Assembly (NCBI RefSeq): GCF_051857545.1
Contig: NZ_JBPZHB010000002.1
Location: forward strand, 682,001-746,000
DNA from: Larkinella sp051857545
Lineage (GTDB): Bacteria; Bacteroidota; Bacteroidia; Cytophagales; Spirosomataceae
Direction: 5' to 3'
DNA: 64,000 nt
Both the position numbers and the translations under genes were made by a program. The first letter of the stretch is position 1, and the number at the start of each line of letters is the position of its first letter. The notes under the pieces were generated by a model, which saw nothing but the letters and a program-made list of their open reading frames with translations, ran no database searches and was not told the origin of the DNA. Shown one piece after another: positions 40,690 through 50,077 of this stretch.

Positions 40690-43600
40690 TTACTTGACAC
40701 TCAGTAAATAGCCCAGCAACTGATTGAACTGAGCCTGCGGAATCGTCTGGCCAAAATGGTCGGGCATCAGCGTATACCGGGACGCCTGACTTTCGGCAAT
40801 GTCTTTTTTCGGCACAAAAAATTCCTCACCAGCCGCATTGGCATACACCACTGACGCGGCCTCTTCCCGGCGAAACAACCCGGTTTTGACGCTGCCGTTT
40901 TTCAGTTTGATCGTATAGGTTCGGAACGCTTCCGAGATGTTCCGGTTCGGGTCCAGAATTTTGGTGGCCAGCGACTGACTGCCCCAACTGCCGATTCCGT
41001 CCAACTGCGGGCCAATCATCCCGCCCTCTTTGTTGATCTGGTGGCAGGGCGAGCAGTTCTGGATAAAAATTTGCCGCCCACCGGTGGCCGAAGCGTCCAG
41101 GTGCGCCAACCGGTCTTTGATGAGTGCTTCCCGAGTTTCGTCAATTGGACTTAAGTTGGCAGTTAATTGGGTAAATTCGGCCAGTTGTTTTGGGCTGGCG
41201 TTCAGCAACAGCCGGTCTTCCAGACCCGGTTGCCGCAAAATCCGGGTGTATAAAATACCGTTCCGGACTTGTTTCAGAATCAGGTCTTTGCCGTCTGACG
41301 TGGTGGCCAACGCCTTCAGCAGTTCGAGCTGCACATCGCCCGTCGTTTTCTTCAGTCCGTCGGCCAGTGCCTTCCCGGTTTGGGCCAGCGGAAATTCGCC
41401 CAGCATTCCGGCAATCTCTTTGCGATACGGCTGGGGCGATGAGTCATCGGAGAGGAAAGAAACCGCCTGGGTCGCATACCGCTCGGGAGCCAGTCGAAGC
41501 AGCGCCCGTAGGCTGGCCACTTTGATAAAATAAGCCGTCGACGGACTCGCCAGCAACTTTTGAATCGTTGGCTCCAGAGCCGAAATGCCCGATTCTCCGG
41601 CGGTTTCGATCGCAAACCGTTGTTGTTCACCCTGTTCCTTCGGGTTGATGGCCGGAACCTGGATGGCGTTCGTTTTAAAGTTGCCCACCCAGATCAGCCC
41701 GGACGCCTGGTCGATCACTTCCAGATACACGCGTTTGCCCTGATAGGCCTGTAAATTCCAGGTGACGGTTTCGGCCTGATAATCATTTGCTTTCAGAAAG
41801 GACTTTCGGGCAATGATCTGGGTCGTATCGTCGGCCAGTCGCAACTGCACCCGGTTTTCGGGATCGGTGTTGGTTTTGAGATTGTAGTTCACCGTTGAAA
41901 ATTCCAGCGACGCAGGAGCCGTAAAAACCGGCGACCGGACAACGCCTTTGAGCCCACCCAGATCAAAGCCAAACATCCGAATGTCGGGTGACAACAGTGT
42001 GGTGACCGGCGGAATCCGAATCGCCACCGGCAGGTCTTTCAGGTATAGATTCCCTTCAAGCGCGTACGTCCAGTCCGGTGCCGGGGACACGATCAGGCTC
42101 TGTGCCAGTGCAATGCCCCATTTCCGAACGGATTCATCAACCTGACCGCCTTGCTGTTTGATGCTTTGCTGAATCACCGTGAACAACTTGTACTGGCTCC
42201 CCGGATCGCCCTGGTATTTCCGGATGATAAACCGCACCAGATCATCGCGTTGGGCAACTGGCAGATAGAGTGCCGTCTGGCGGAGCATCTTCAACTCCGT
42301 TTCTTTCGGGAGGGAAACGGTTTTTAGCGTTTTTAACAGAAACTCGCTGGCATACACCGTGTTGACCCCAATCAGGGATTCGGTCAGGGCGATTTGATCC
42401 GTCTGACTCCAGGCTGTCAGTGTGGCCTGGGTTCCTAACGGTTTTGCCCGCATTAAATCCCGAAGGCCAAGCCGGGTGGTGTAGGCCAGGTGCGTATCGA
42501 AAGCCGGTATTTTTTGCTGAAAAGCCACCAGTGTTTTTACGGTTTCCAGCGTCGGAAAAACCGTCATGGCTTCCACCGCAGCCCGCTGAACGTGGGGATT
42601 CGCGTCGCTCAGGGCCAATTGCACCGGGGCTTGAAAGACCGTTCCGGGTGTTTTCATTTCCCGGATGATGCGCAATGCGTGCGTCCGAATCAACGCCTGA
42701 GGGTTTTGCAGGGCTTTGAGCAGGCTTTCATTCCGTAATTCGCCCAATTGGTGCAGGACCCACAAACCCTGCGCGTAAGCGGTTTCGGCGGTTTTGCGTC
42801 GGTTCAAAAAGTCTTCAACCGGTTTGACGGCGGCTTTGCCGATGCGGTGAATCAACTGGTCGGCCACGGTCATGCGGACAGATAAATTGTCAGCCGATAA
42901 ACCGTCCAGCAGTTCGTTCATGCCTGCTTTCGTCCAGTCTTTCAGACCGTTTTTGTCCACCTGACCTTTGTAGGTAATGCGCCAGATGCGGCCCCGGAGG
43001 TGATCGCGGCCAGGGTTGTCGAGCGGCACCTCGTAGTGGCCAATGATGCGGTTGTAGAAATCGGCAATGTATAACGCGCCATCCGGACCTTGCACAATGT
43101 CGGCGGGCCGAAACCAGGGGTCGGTACTCCGCAGAAAATCTTCCTCCATTTTCCCCACCGGCGACGAGCCTTTGAAGGCATACGAACTGCGGTAGATGCG
43201 GCATTTCACGACGTCGCCCATGAACAGGCTGTTGCGATACGGTTCGGGAAAGGTGGTGCCGCTGCTGAGGGCCAGACCCGATAGGGCGGTGGCTTCCCGT
43301 TCGTGCGGTTTCATGATGGGCGCAAAACCGATTCCTTCCGGCAAGCGGCCAAAATACGGGTATTCGGCTCCCCGAATCAATTGGTAAAGCGGGGAGGAAT
43401 GGCAATCGGAGGAATACAGGTAACCCCAGTCGTCGAACGTCAGGCCGAATGGATTGACGCGGCCAAAGGTCGTTTGTTCCACCCGGCTGCCGTCGGCTCG
43501 AAACCGGAAGGTGTTGCCGGAACCGAGCGTCAGGGAATCGCCGTCGGTTCCGGCAATTTTCGACAGGTTCGTAAATCCGTGGCAGGCATGAATCCAGCCG

Positions 43601-44196
43601 TCGAAGCCGCGTCGGAAGTGATTAACCATGCCGTGCGTGTCTTTAAAGCCAAACGGCCCCAGCAGCCGACGGCTGGTTTCGATTTGATCGTCCCCGTTGG
43701 CATCGGTCAGTTGATACACGTTCGGAATACTGAACGCCACGGCTCCGTCCTGAACCGGCAAAATACCGATGGGAATGTTGAGCGTATCGCTGACGGGGAT
43801 AAAAGTGTCGGCTTTGCCATCATGATCCCGGTCTTCCAGGATCGTGAGCCGGTCGTGACCGTTGCCGGGCTGCGCCGGAAAGGGATATTCCACCGATTGC
43901 GTGACCCACAGGCGTCCTTTGGCATCGAAGGCCAGGTTGATGGGTTTGCCAATCTGCGGCTCGGAAGCAAACAATTCGATCTCAAAACCGGGGGGTAGCG
44001 TAAAACCGGCCTGTTCGTCGGCCGGTGAGCGTGCCTCCGTCGAGCGGATGTGTTCGTCAAATGCGTTGCCGCTGTAGGGTTGTTGTTGGAATTGGGTCGT
44101 CGGGGCAGGAGCGGCTTTTTTTTGCTGCCAGTACGTCGTACAGCCTGCCACGAGCAGAAAGCTCAGCAGAGAAAATTGGTAAATAGGGGCTCGCAT
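40690..44196 (-). CDS. Large PVC-type lipoprotein dehydrogenase with HEAT-like region and c-type cytochrome
   Basis: An 1168-residue lipoprotein (lipobox LLVAGC, Cys near 19). Residues about 60-420 form a six-bladed beta-propeller of the PVC/glucose-dehydrogenase-like type (FELPPGFEIELFASEP-like opening, FDAKGRLWVTQSVEYP, DGALYIADFYNRIIGHYEVP). Residues about 430-700 are helical HEAT-like repeats. Residues about 730-860 look like a carbohydrate-binding beta domain. A cytochrome c domain closes the protein, with CSPCH near 1070 and a late Met in the C-terminal region. Such proteins oxidise sugars or alcohols in the periplasm and pass electrons to the respiratory chain. A promoter and structured leader precede it. 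Confidence 0.85.
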   Translation of the reverse strand: MRAPIYQFSLLSFLLVAGCTTYWQQKKAAPAPTTQFQQQPYSGNAFDEHIRSTEARSPADEQAGFTLPPGFEIELFASEPQIGKPINLAFDAKGRLWVTQSVEYPFPAQPGNGHDRLTILEDRDHDGKADTFIPVSDTLNIPIGILPVQDGAVAFSIPNVYQLTDANGDDQIETSRRLLGPFGFKDTHGMVNHFRRGFDGWIHACHGFTNLSKIAGTDGDSLTLGSGNTFRFRADGSRVEQTTFGRVNPFGLTFDDWGYLYSSDCHSSPLYQLIRGAEYPYFGRLPEGIGFAPIMKPHEREATALSGLALSSGTTFPEPYRNSLFMGDVVKCRIYRSSYAFKGSSPVGKMEEDFLRSTDPWFRPADIVQGPDGALYIADFYNRIIGHYEVPLDNPGRDHLRGRIWRITYKGQVDKNGLKDWTKAGMNELLDGLSADNLSVRMTVADQLIHRIGKAAVKPVEDFLNRRKTAETAYAQGLWVLHQLGELRNESLLKALQNPQALIRTHALRIIREMKTPGTVFQAPVQLALSDANPHVQRAAVEAMTVFPTLETVKTLVAFQQKIPAFDTHLAYTTRLGLRDLMRAKPLGTQATLTAWSQTDQIALTESLIGVNTVYASEFLLKTLKTVSLPKETELKMLRQTALYLPVAQRDDLVRFIIRKYQGDPGSQYKLFTVIQQSIKQQGGQVDESVRKWGIALAQSLIVSPAPDWTYALEGNLYLKDLPVAIRIPPVTTLLSPDIRMFGFDLGGLKGVVRSPVFTAPASLEFSTVNYNLKTNTDPENRVQLRLADDTTQIIARKSFLKANDYQAETVTWNLQAYQGKRVYLEVIDQASGLIWVGNFKTNAIQVPAINPKEQGEQQRFAIETAGESGISALEPTIQKLLASPSTAYFIKVASLRALLRLAPERYATQAVSFLSDDSSPQPYRKEIAGMLGEFPLAQTGKALADGLKKTTGDVQLELLKALATTSDGKDLILKQVRNGILYTRILRQPGLEDRLLLNASPKQLAEFTQLTANLSPIDETREALIKDRLAHLDASATGGRQIFIQNCSPCHQINKEGGMIGPQLDGIGSWGSQSLATKILDPNRNISEAFRTYTIKLKNGSVKTGLFRREEAASVVYANAAGEEFFVPKKDIAESQASRYTLMPDHFGQTIPQAQFNQLLGYLLSVK

Positions 44197-44244
44197 TGGC
44201 CTGGCCTGCTACGGTAAAAAGGGTTAGGAATGCTCTTGAACCGG

Positions 44245-44306
44245 CGGTAGTTTCCAGACATCCCTAGGGTGCAGGGTGAGCGAAAGGGCGCTCCTGAAAG
44301 ATACCG
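44245..44306 (-). ncRNA. Candidate structured 5' leader RNA of the PVC-type gene
   Basis: On the - strand CGGTA (44306..) pairs with TACCG (..44245). Inside are a hairpin GAGCG-CCCTTT-CGCTC and a second CCCT-GCACCCT-AGGG, giving a possible three-way junction between a candidate promoter (44327) and the start codon (44196). No known riboswitch class was recognised. Confidence 0.35.
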
Positions 44307-44326
44307 TCGACTCAAAAGGTGTGTAG

Positions 44327-44334
44327 CAAATATA
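44327..44334 (-). promoter_or_regulatory. Candidate -7 promoter element of the PVC-type gene
   Basis: TATATTTG on the - strand fits TAnnTTTG exactly. It would give a leader of about 120 bases. The -33 box is not clear. Confidence 0.5.
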
Positions 44335-44438
44335 CGGGCTGCTCAGGCGGCTTTCCTTTATTTTCTTTCCAATTTATGGTACTATTTTTCGACTTCTGGT
44401 TTCACGCTGCCCTGGATATGGATTCGTTTCGAAGCGGA

Positions 44439-45998
44439 TTACTCCAGCACCACACACCCATACGCCGGAATCCTTACTTTTCCATTTTTGAATAGTTTGG
44501 CTCCCCCCGCCGTGTCCAGTACAATTTGCTTTCCTTCAGCCAGTTCGGAAGGATACAGAACGGCATCCAGCCCCCGTTTGGTCAGGTTGTGGATGACCAA
44601 CACCGACCGGTTTCCGGATTTCCGGGCAAATGCAATCACGTTTTTGTGCTGAATGCCCGTTTCTTCCAGTTTGCTCAGGTTGTCGTTCAAAACCGGGTGG
44701 CTGTTGCGGAAGTGAATGAGTTTTTTGTAGTGATTGTAAAGCGAATTCGGGTCGGTTTGCTGTTGCGCCAGCGGAACAACCGTTCGGCTGGTCGAATACC
44801 GGGCTTTGCGCCAGCGGGCGCGTTCCGGGTCATTTTTGCCGGTATTCCAAAGGAACGGTTCGCGGATGTTTTCGTCGGGTTTGACGCCCAGCATCCCGAT
44901 TTCTTCGCCGTAATACACGTACGGATTGCCGGGTAGTGTCAGCAGCAGACTGGCGGCCACTTTCAGGTGGTTCAGATTGCCGTTCAGAAAGCTCCCAATC
45001 CGGGTTTGGTCGTGGTTGGAGAGCATGATGGCGTCGATGAAGTTCGGATTCACTTCGGCAAAAATTGAGTGATTCCGCACCAGCATCTGAACGATTTCTG
45101 ATGTATCCCGCTCTTTATACGGAATTTCCTGCAAGGCCAGGCTGAGGTCGAAATTGAAGTTGGCTTTTAGTCCCCGGAAGTAGGGCGCAATGCGTTCGGC
45201 CCGCGTCCAGACCTCGCCGACGGTATACACACCCGGTTTGGCCGCTTCCATGACCTGACCAAATTCTTCCCAGAACTGGTGATTTTTTGGTTCTTCCCAC
45301 TCCGGGTAAATGTGCCGGGCCGCATCAAGCCGAAAACCGTCGACGCCGACGTCGGTCAGCCAGAACTTCCCGGTTTTGTAAATTTCTTCCCGGACCTTCG
45401 GATTGTCGTAGTTCAGATCCGGCATACCGCTCCAGAACAGGGCATAATATTTCTCGGAAAACGGCGCGCCCGGCACGCGGTGCCAGGGATTTTTCTCCTG
45501 CGAGTCGGCGGTGGTTTCGCGGGTCGCAATGTTCAGGGCGTCGATTTCTTTCTGATTCATCCAGACGTACCAGTCGTGATACGGATTGTCCTTGCTTTTA
45601 CAGGCTTCCACAAACCACGGATGCTGGCGGCTGGTGTGGTTGATCACAAAATCCAGGATGACCTTGATGCCGCGCCAGTGCGCTTCCGAAACCAACCGCC
45701 GGAAGTCGTCCATCGTACCGTATTCGGGCGCGATGCCGTAATAATCCGTCACGTCGTACATGTGGTAGCTCGGCGACGGATTGACGGGCATGAGCCAGAT
45801 GGCCGACACGCCGAGGTCTTTTAGATAATCCAGTTTGGAGGTCACGCCGTTGAGGTCGCCAATGCCGTCGCCGTTGGAGTCGCAGAAAGCCCGGACGAAA
45901 ATTTCATAATGCACCCCGGTTTGACCGGTAACGGTTTGATCAGAAAGGGGTGATGTTAAATCGGATAAAGGAGTTGGGACGGATGCGTCGGCAATCAT
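44439..45998 (-). CDS. Alpha-amylase family glycoside hydrolase (GH13)
   Basis: A 519-residue protein with the GH13 barrel. Conserved regions: VILDFVINHTSRQHPWF (region I, near 120), VGVDGFRLDAARHIYPE with the nucleophile Asp near 222, YTVGEVWTRAERI with the acid Glu near 260 and MLSNHDQTRIGSF near 328 with the transition-state Asp. No signal peptide, so it acts in the cytosol or needs a non-classical route. The long N-terminal tail (to about 30) is Ser/Thr-rich. The specificity group looks like oligo-1,6-glucosidase/trehalose-type enzymes, but cannot be fixed. Confidence 0.9.
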   Translation of the reverse strand: MIADASVPTPLSDLTSPLSDQTVTGQTGVHYEIFVRAFCDSNGDGIGDLNGVTSKLDYLKDLGVSAIWLMPVNPSPSYHMYDVTDYYGIAPEYGTMDDFRRLVSEAHWRGIKVILDFVINHTSRQHPWFVEACKSKDNPYHDWYVWMNQKEIDALNIATRETTADSQEKNPWHRVPGAPFSEKYYALFWSGMPDLNYDNPKVREEIYKTGKFWLTDVGVDGFRLDAARHIYPEWEEPKNHQFWEEFGQVMEAAKPGVYTVGEVWTRAERIAPYFRGLKANFNFDLSLALQEIPYKERDTSEIVQMLVRNHSIFAEVNPNFIDAIMLSNHDQTRIGSFLNGNLNHLKVAASLLLTLPGNPYVYYGEEIGMLGVKPDENIREPFLWNTGKNDPERARWRKARYSTSRTVVPLAQQQTDPNSLYNHYKKLIHFRNSHPVLNDNLSKLEETGIQHKNVIAFARKSGNRSVLVIHNLTKRGLDAVLYPSELAEGKQIVLDTAGGAKLFKNGKVRIPAYGCVVLE

Positions 45999-46110
45999 AG
46001 GACTAAAAAAAGATTCAGAAGGTTAACCCGCCAAATCAGCCGGGAGTTTGTAAAAACGGTTTTTTCTCCAAATTCAACAACAAAATCGGCAAATAAACCA
46101 CAACACCATA

Positions 46111-46587
46111 CCCACGACCCTGAAAGGGTCATATCACTAGCCCCGGATAAAATCCGGGGTTGATCGTGGTAATCCGGGGTTTGGGATCACGATGATCGGG
46201 GGTTGGTCGTGGCCGTTCGGTGTTGATCATGGCAATCCGGGTTTGGGATCATGGCAATCCGGGGTCGATCATGGCAATTTGGGGTTGGGATCATGGTAAT
46301 TCGGGGTCGATTATGGCAATCGGGGTCGATCATGGCAATTGGGGTCGGTCGTGGCAATCCGGTCGATCATGGCAATTGGGGTCGGTCGTGGCAATCCGGT
46401 CGATCATGGCAATTTGGGGTTGATCACGGTAATTCGGGGTTGATCACGGTAATTCGGGGTCGATCATGGCAATCCAGTTGATCACGACAATCCGGGGATT
46501 GCGATTATGGGCATGATCATCCGGATTGCCACGGTCAACCCCGGATTGCATCCGGGGCTAGTGATGGAACCCTTTCAGGGTTCGTAG
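46111..46587. repeat. Tandem array of about 17 GATCATGGCAATCCGGGG-like units framed by inverted repeats
   Basis: Between two protein genes 684 bases lack any credible gene. Roughly 46158..46500 is a run of about 17 variable 18-22-base units with consensus GATCATGGCAATCCGGGGTT. The outer ends are two nested palindromes each, in mirror order: GACCCTGAAAGGGTC then GCCCCGGATAAAATCCGGGG on the left, and ATTGCATCCGGGGC then GAACCCTTTCAGGGTTC on the right, so the whole block has inverted-repeat ends. Repeat-translated frames here are not believed to be genes. Confidence 0.9.
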
Positions 46588-46638
46588 ATACGGTCATTTA
46601 GTGTATATGTGATGATCATGAACTTTTGGTGCAATATA

Positions 46639-46652
46639 AATGTATATACATT
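46639..46652 (+). promoter_or_regulatory. Palindromic operator candidate upstream of the second pirin gene
   Basis: AATGTATATACATT is a perfect 14-base palindrome about 30 bases before the start codon, overlapped by a second near-palindrome ACATTAAATGT (46648..46658). It suits a dimeric MarR/TetR/PadR-type regulator, none of which is adjacent. Confidence 0.4.
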
Positions 46653-46682
46653 AAATGTAATTACTTGTAAATCCTTACGACG

Positions 46683-47537
46683 ATGAAAACTGAACGCACC
46701 GTACAACAATTGATACCCGCCCCATTGATGAGCATGGGCGAACTCCGGGTTCGCCAGCCGCTTCCATCGGGCCGACTGAGTTACCTGGACCCGTTTGTCC
46801 TGTTACACCACGGTCATAGTTTCCTGAAAGAAAATGAAAACCCTAACCACGCTGGCGTAGGACCACACCCGCACCGGGGGTTTTCGCCGGTCACGTTTGT
46901 CTTCAAAGGCGGGGTGCGGCACCGCGACAGTCGGGGCAACGACCGGAGCGTTTTTGAAGGCGGCACGCAGTGGATGAACGCCGGTTTGGGCATCATGCAC
47001 AGCGAACGGCCGCTGTCCGACGAATTGGAAATCATTCAGATGTGGGTCAATACACCGTCTGCGCACAAAAAAGATCAGCCGAGCTATTACCCGCTGTTGA
47101 AAGAAGAAACGCCTTCATTCGTCAGCGACGATGGGAAGGTGACGGTCAATGTGATATCCGGTGAACTGTTGGGTTTGAAAGGCCCCATCCCGACGTTCTC
47201 GCCCATCAATTCCGCGACCTTGTTCCTGAAAACCGGGGGCAAAGTGTATCTGCCATTGCCCGCCAGTCACAACGCGTTTCTGTATTTGCTGGACGGAAAA
47301 ATGCGTGTCGGCGACCAAACGGAGGTGAACGCCCGGTATATGGTGGTTCCGGAAAACGACGGCGAAGGCATCACCCTCGAAGCCCTTGAAGACACCCGGC
47401 TTTTGCTGATGTCGGGCGAACCGATTGGCGAAAAAATCCTGGCGCAGGGTCCGTTTGTGCTCAATAACGAAGTGGAAGTGATGGAAGCCTACCGCGATTA
47501 CCGGATGGGGAAAATGGGGATTTTGATCGAAGACTAA
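46683..47537 (+). CDS. Pirin family protein (second copy)
   Basis: A 284-residue bicupin. Metal-site motif GVGPHPHRGFSPVTFVFKGG near residue 60, then HRDSRGNDRS and GLGIMHSERPLSDE near 105. Compared with the pirin at 1696 it has an extra basic stretch before the first cupin and is otherwise a different subgroup. It is preceded by a palindromic operator candidate and by the tandem repeat block. Function within the family (regulator or quercetinase-like) is unresolved. Confidence 0.88.
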   Translation: MKTERTVQQLIPAPLMSMGELRVRQPLPSGRLSYLDPFVLLHHGHSFLKENENPNHAGVGPHPHRGFSPVTFVFKGGVRHRDSRGNDRSVFEGGTQWMNAGLGIMHSERPLSDELEIIQMWVNTPSAHKKDQPSYYPLLKEETPSFVSDDGKVTVNVISGELLGLKGPIPTFSPINSATLFLKTGGKVYLPLPASHNAFLYLLDGKMRVGDQTEVNARYMVVPENDGEGITLEALEDTRLLLMSGEPIGEKILAQGPFVLNNEVEVMEAYRDYRMGKMGILIED

Positions 47538-47548
47538 AAAAGACGTTG

Positions 47549-47620
47549 CTAAAAAAACGCGGAGGGTGGGGTATTTACTAAGATTCTGGTAAATTCTCCG
47601 CCTTCTGCGTTTTTGCGTAG
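47549..47620. repeat. Imperfect inverted repeat (AAAACGCGGAGG type)
   Basis: Left arm from 47549 and right arm ending 47620 pair around AAACGCGGAGGG/CCGCCTTCTGCGTTT with mismatches; an inner dyad of GGTAAA/TTTACT type is also present. It begins 12 bases after the pirin stop. Confidence 0.7.
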
Positions 47621-47653
47621 AGTTCTTTTGTTTTTTTGTAAAAAACTGACCCT

Positions 47654-48850
47654 ATGCTTTCCGTCGCCGAAGCCCATTCCATCGTACTGAATCACTTGCT
47701 GGTGTTGCCGGCAGAACCCGTCTCCTTATCGCAGGCTGCCGGCCGGGTGTTGCGCGAACCACTAACCGCCGACCGGGATCTGCCGCCTTTTAACCGTGTG
47801 TCGATGGATGGCATTGCCATTCAGTTTGCGGTTTTTGAAACCGGACAGCGGCAGTTTCGGGTCGCCGGAACGCAATTTGCGGGACAACCGGCGCAAACCC
47901 TGACCGAACAAACCGCTTGTCTCGAAGTGATGACGGGAGCCATGTTACCGACGGGAACCGATACGGTTATTCGCTACGAAGACCTTCAAATCACTGACGG
48001 TCTGGCCGAAATCCAGATCGACGCCGTTCAGGTCGGCCAGAATGTGCACCACCGGGCGACGGATCGGAAACAATACGAAGAACTGGTCCCGATTGGAACA
48101 CGACTGGGGCCACCGGAAATGGCGGTGGCCGCATCGGTTGGTAAAGCGACGGTTTTGGTCAGCAAACGACCCAAAATTGCCCTGATTTCGACGGGCGACG
48201 AACTGGTCGATGTCTCGGAAACGCCCGAACCCTACCAGATTCGCCGGTCGAATACCTATCTGCTGCAAACGGTTTTGCAAGCAGCCGGAGCCGAAACCAC
48301 CCTGCTGCATTTGCCCGATGACGCCGATACCATGGAAACCGCTTTGAAAACCGTCCTCCAGGAGTACGATGCGCTGGTGTTGAGCGGGGGTGTTTCCGCC
48401 GGAAAAGCCGATTTTGTCCCGAAAGTTATGGAACGGCTGGGCGTCCGGCAACGGTTTCATCAGGTGGCGCAACGCCCCGGAAAACCACTGTGGTTTGGGG
48501 CTTCGGATGAAGGAAAGGTCGTCTTTGGATTACCCGGAAATCCGGTTTCGACGTTCCTGTGTGCGTATCGGTACTTGCTACCGTGGCTGAAGGCATCGCT
48601 GGGTTTGCCGGTTTTGCAGCCTTCCGTCGCCCGCCTGGCCCGGTCAGTTTCCTTTACGCCCAAATTAACGTATTTTTTGCCCGTGCGTTTGTCGGTCAGT
48701 CCGGACGGAATCGGGTTGGCCACGCCTTTACCCGGCAGTGGGTCAGCCGATTATGCCAATTTGCTGCAATGCGACGGTTTTATGGAATTGCCGCCGGAAC
48801 GGGCGGAGTTCAGCGAAGGCGAAGCCTTTCCGGTTTATACGTTCCGCTAA
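47654..48850 (+). CDS. moeA: Molybdopterin molybdotransferase
   Basis: A 398-residue cytosolic enzyme that inserts molybdate into adenylated molybdopterin. Order of MoeA features: N-terminal LPPFNRVSMDGIAI near residue 50, EVMTGAMLPTGTDTVIRYED near 105, IALISTGDELVD near 178, VSAGKADFV near 260 and FGLPGNPVSTF near 295. No other molybdenum cofactor genes are in the window. Confidence 0.94.
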   Translation: MLSVAEAHSIVLNHLLVLPAEPVSLSQAAGRVLREPLTADRDLPPFNRVSMDGIAIQFAVFETGQRQFRVAGTQFAGQPAQTLTEQTACLEVMTGAMLPTGTDTVIRYEDLQITDGLAEIQIDAVQVGQNVHHRATDRKQYEELVPIGTRLGPPEMAVAASVGKATVLVSKRPKIALISTGDELVDVSETPEPYQIRRSNTYLLQTVLQAAGAETTLLHLPDDADTMETALKTVLQEYDALVLSGGVSAGKADFVPKVMERLGVRQRFHQVAQRPGKPLWFGASDEGKVVFGLPGNPVSTFLCAYRYLLPWLKASLGLPVLQPSVARLARSVSFTPKLTYFLPVRLSVSPDGIGLATPLPGSGSADYANLLQCDGFMELPPERAEFSEGEAFPVYTFR

Positions 48851-48863
48851 CGTCCCAACCATC

Positions 48864-49961
48864 GTGAAACGGATTCTGTCCATCCTGCTCCTTTTGCTTC
48901 CGCATTTTCTGATGGCGCGGCAGGAACCGGTATGGATTTCGTTCAAAAAAGAACCCATTTCTGTCCGCAATCCGACCTTTTCACTGTTGAAAATTCGGGA
49001 TGAGCGGTCTTTTAAGTCGCAGTTTGGGACCATATTATCAGGCCCCAAAAGTGGCGTGGCCGTTCGCAGCAACGAAGAAATCGCTTCGACGTTCGATGAC
49101 CTGCTGAGCCCTGGTTTCCTTCCCGACTCCACGCGGGTGCCGGTCATCATTCGCATTCAGGAGTTTGTGTTTTCCGAGAAAGCAAAAAAAGAATTTCAGG
49201 CCGACGGCACTTGCCGCCTGGAACTGGCCTTCGATGTGATGCGCGACGGAAAACCGATTCAGTTGACCACCTACACCGCCCGAACGATTTACACGCGCTC
49301 GTTCGGGCAAACCGACCGGCTGGAACTGGTGGCCCGCAAAGCCCTCGAAAGTGCCGCACAGTATCTTTCCAACTGGATCAAAATCAACCGCGACAAAAGC
49401 CCGGCGCTGGTGAAAGGCCTTAAATTTGTCTATGTCGACCACAGCATTCAGCAGGCGTCGGGCGATACGGTTTTTTACCACCCGCTTCGGCCGCTGTCCT
49501 GGGACGATTTTCAGGCGGCTCCGCGCGTCGGCAGTCGCAATGCGGCTTCGATTTTTCCCACGTTTTCGTACGAAGGCCATAGCCGTTGGGTCAATGGCTT
49601 TATTGAGGTTCAACTCACATTCAAAACGTTCATGGTAAAAAGCATGTCGTGGGTGCGGCATAAAGACGACTACGGGCTGCTGCATGAACAGAAACATTTC
49701 GATATTGTCAAACTGATTGTCGAGCGGTTTAAACAGCGCATCATCGCCGACCCGGATATGGATTTTGAGGAGTACAACAGCCGGGTGCAATTTCTGTATC
49801 TGGAAGCCTACCGCGACATGAACCGCTGGCAGGAGCAGTACGACGGCGAAACCCAGCACGGTATCAACCGCGCCGAGCAGGAGCGCTGGAACCGCAAAAT
49901 TGCCCAGGACCTGAAAAATGCCGAAGATTTGACAGCCATTATGCTTTCAAACCGGCAGTAA
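48864..49961 (+). CDS. Secreted DUF922-like putative zinc metalloprotease
   Basis: A 365-residue protein taken to start at GTG 48864, just after the moeA stop, because it is followed at once by a signal peptide (VKRILSILLLLLPHFLMA). Near residue 200 a new domain starts with YHPLRPLSWDDFQAAPRVGS; the motif GLLHEQKHFDIVKLIVERF near 270 carries HEQKH, an HExxH zinc site, as in DUF922 proteins, followed by a helical tail with a Glu-rich segment. The first half (about 25-190) is unrecognised. Role: probably a periplasmic or lipoprotein protease; substrates unknown. Confidence 0.68.
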   Translation: MKRILSILLLLLPHFLMARQEPVWISFKKEPISVRNPTFSLLKIRDERSFKSQFGTILSGPKSGVAVRSNEEIASTFDDLLSPGFLPDSTRVPVIIRIQEFVFSEKAKKEFQADGTCRLELAFDVMRDGKPIQLTTYTARTIYTRSFGQTDRLELVARKALESAAQYLSNWIKINRDKSPALVKGLKFVYVDHSIQQASGDTVFYHPLRPLSWDDFQAAPRVGSRNAASIFPTFSYEGHSRWVNGFIEVQLTFKTFMVKSMSWVRHKDDYGLLHEQKHFDIVKLIVERFKQRIIADPDMDFEEYNSRVQFLYLEAYRDMNRWQEQYDGETQHGINRAEQERWNRKIAQDLKNAEDLTAIMLSNRQ

Positions 49962-49970
49962 ATGTGTTTT

Positions 49971-50051
49971 TGGTTTTCGGTTTACCGTTTTCGGTTGGCT
50001 GACGCGTTCTTGAATGCATGCGCCAGCCACCGTATACCGAAAACCGAAAAC
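49971..50051. repeat. Imperfect inverted repeat (TGGCTGACGC family), copy 2
   Basis: Arms share the words GGTTTTCGGTTTACCG and TTGGCTGACGCG with their complements and meet near 50011. Divergent relative of the perfect repeats at 13590 and 54160. It begins 9 bases after the stop at 49961. Confidence 0.85.
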
Positions 50052-50077
50052 AAACTCTTTAATCATCATCAACCATT

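Noticed and set aside
44245..44306. TPP, FMN, SAM or cobalamin riboswitch
   Set aside because: Conserved core motifs of these classes are absent; kept only as an unknown structured leader.
46220..46481. Short open frames coding for repeated MAIWGWDHGNSGS-like peptide
   Set aside because: They arise because the tandem units happen to stay in frame. Units vary in length, no ribosome site or signal is present, and two frames are open at once.
46158..46500. CRISPR array
   Set aside because: Units are contiguous with no unique spacers and vary in sequence and length; no cas genes are nearby.
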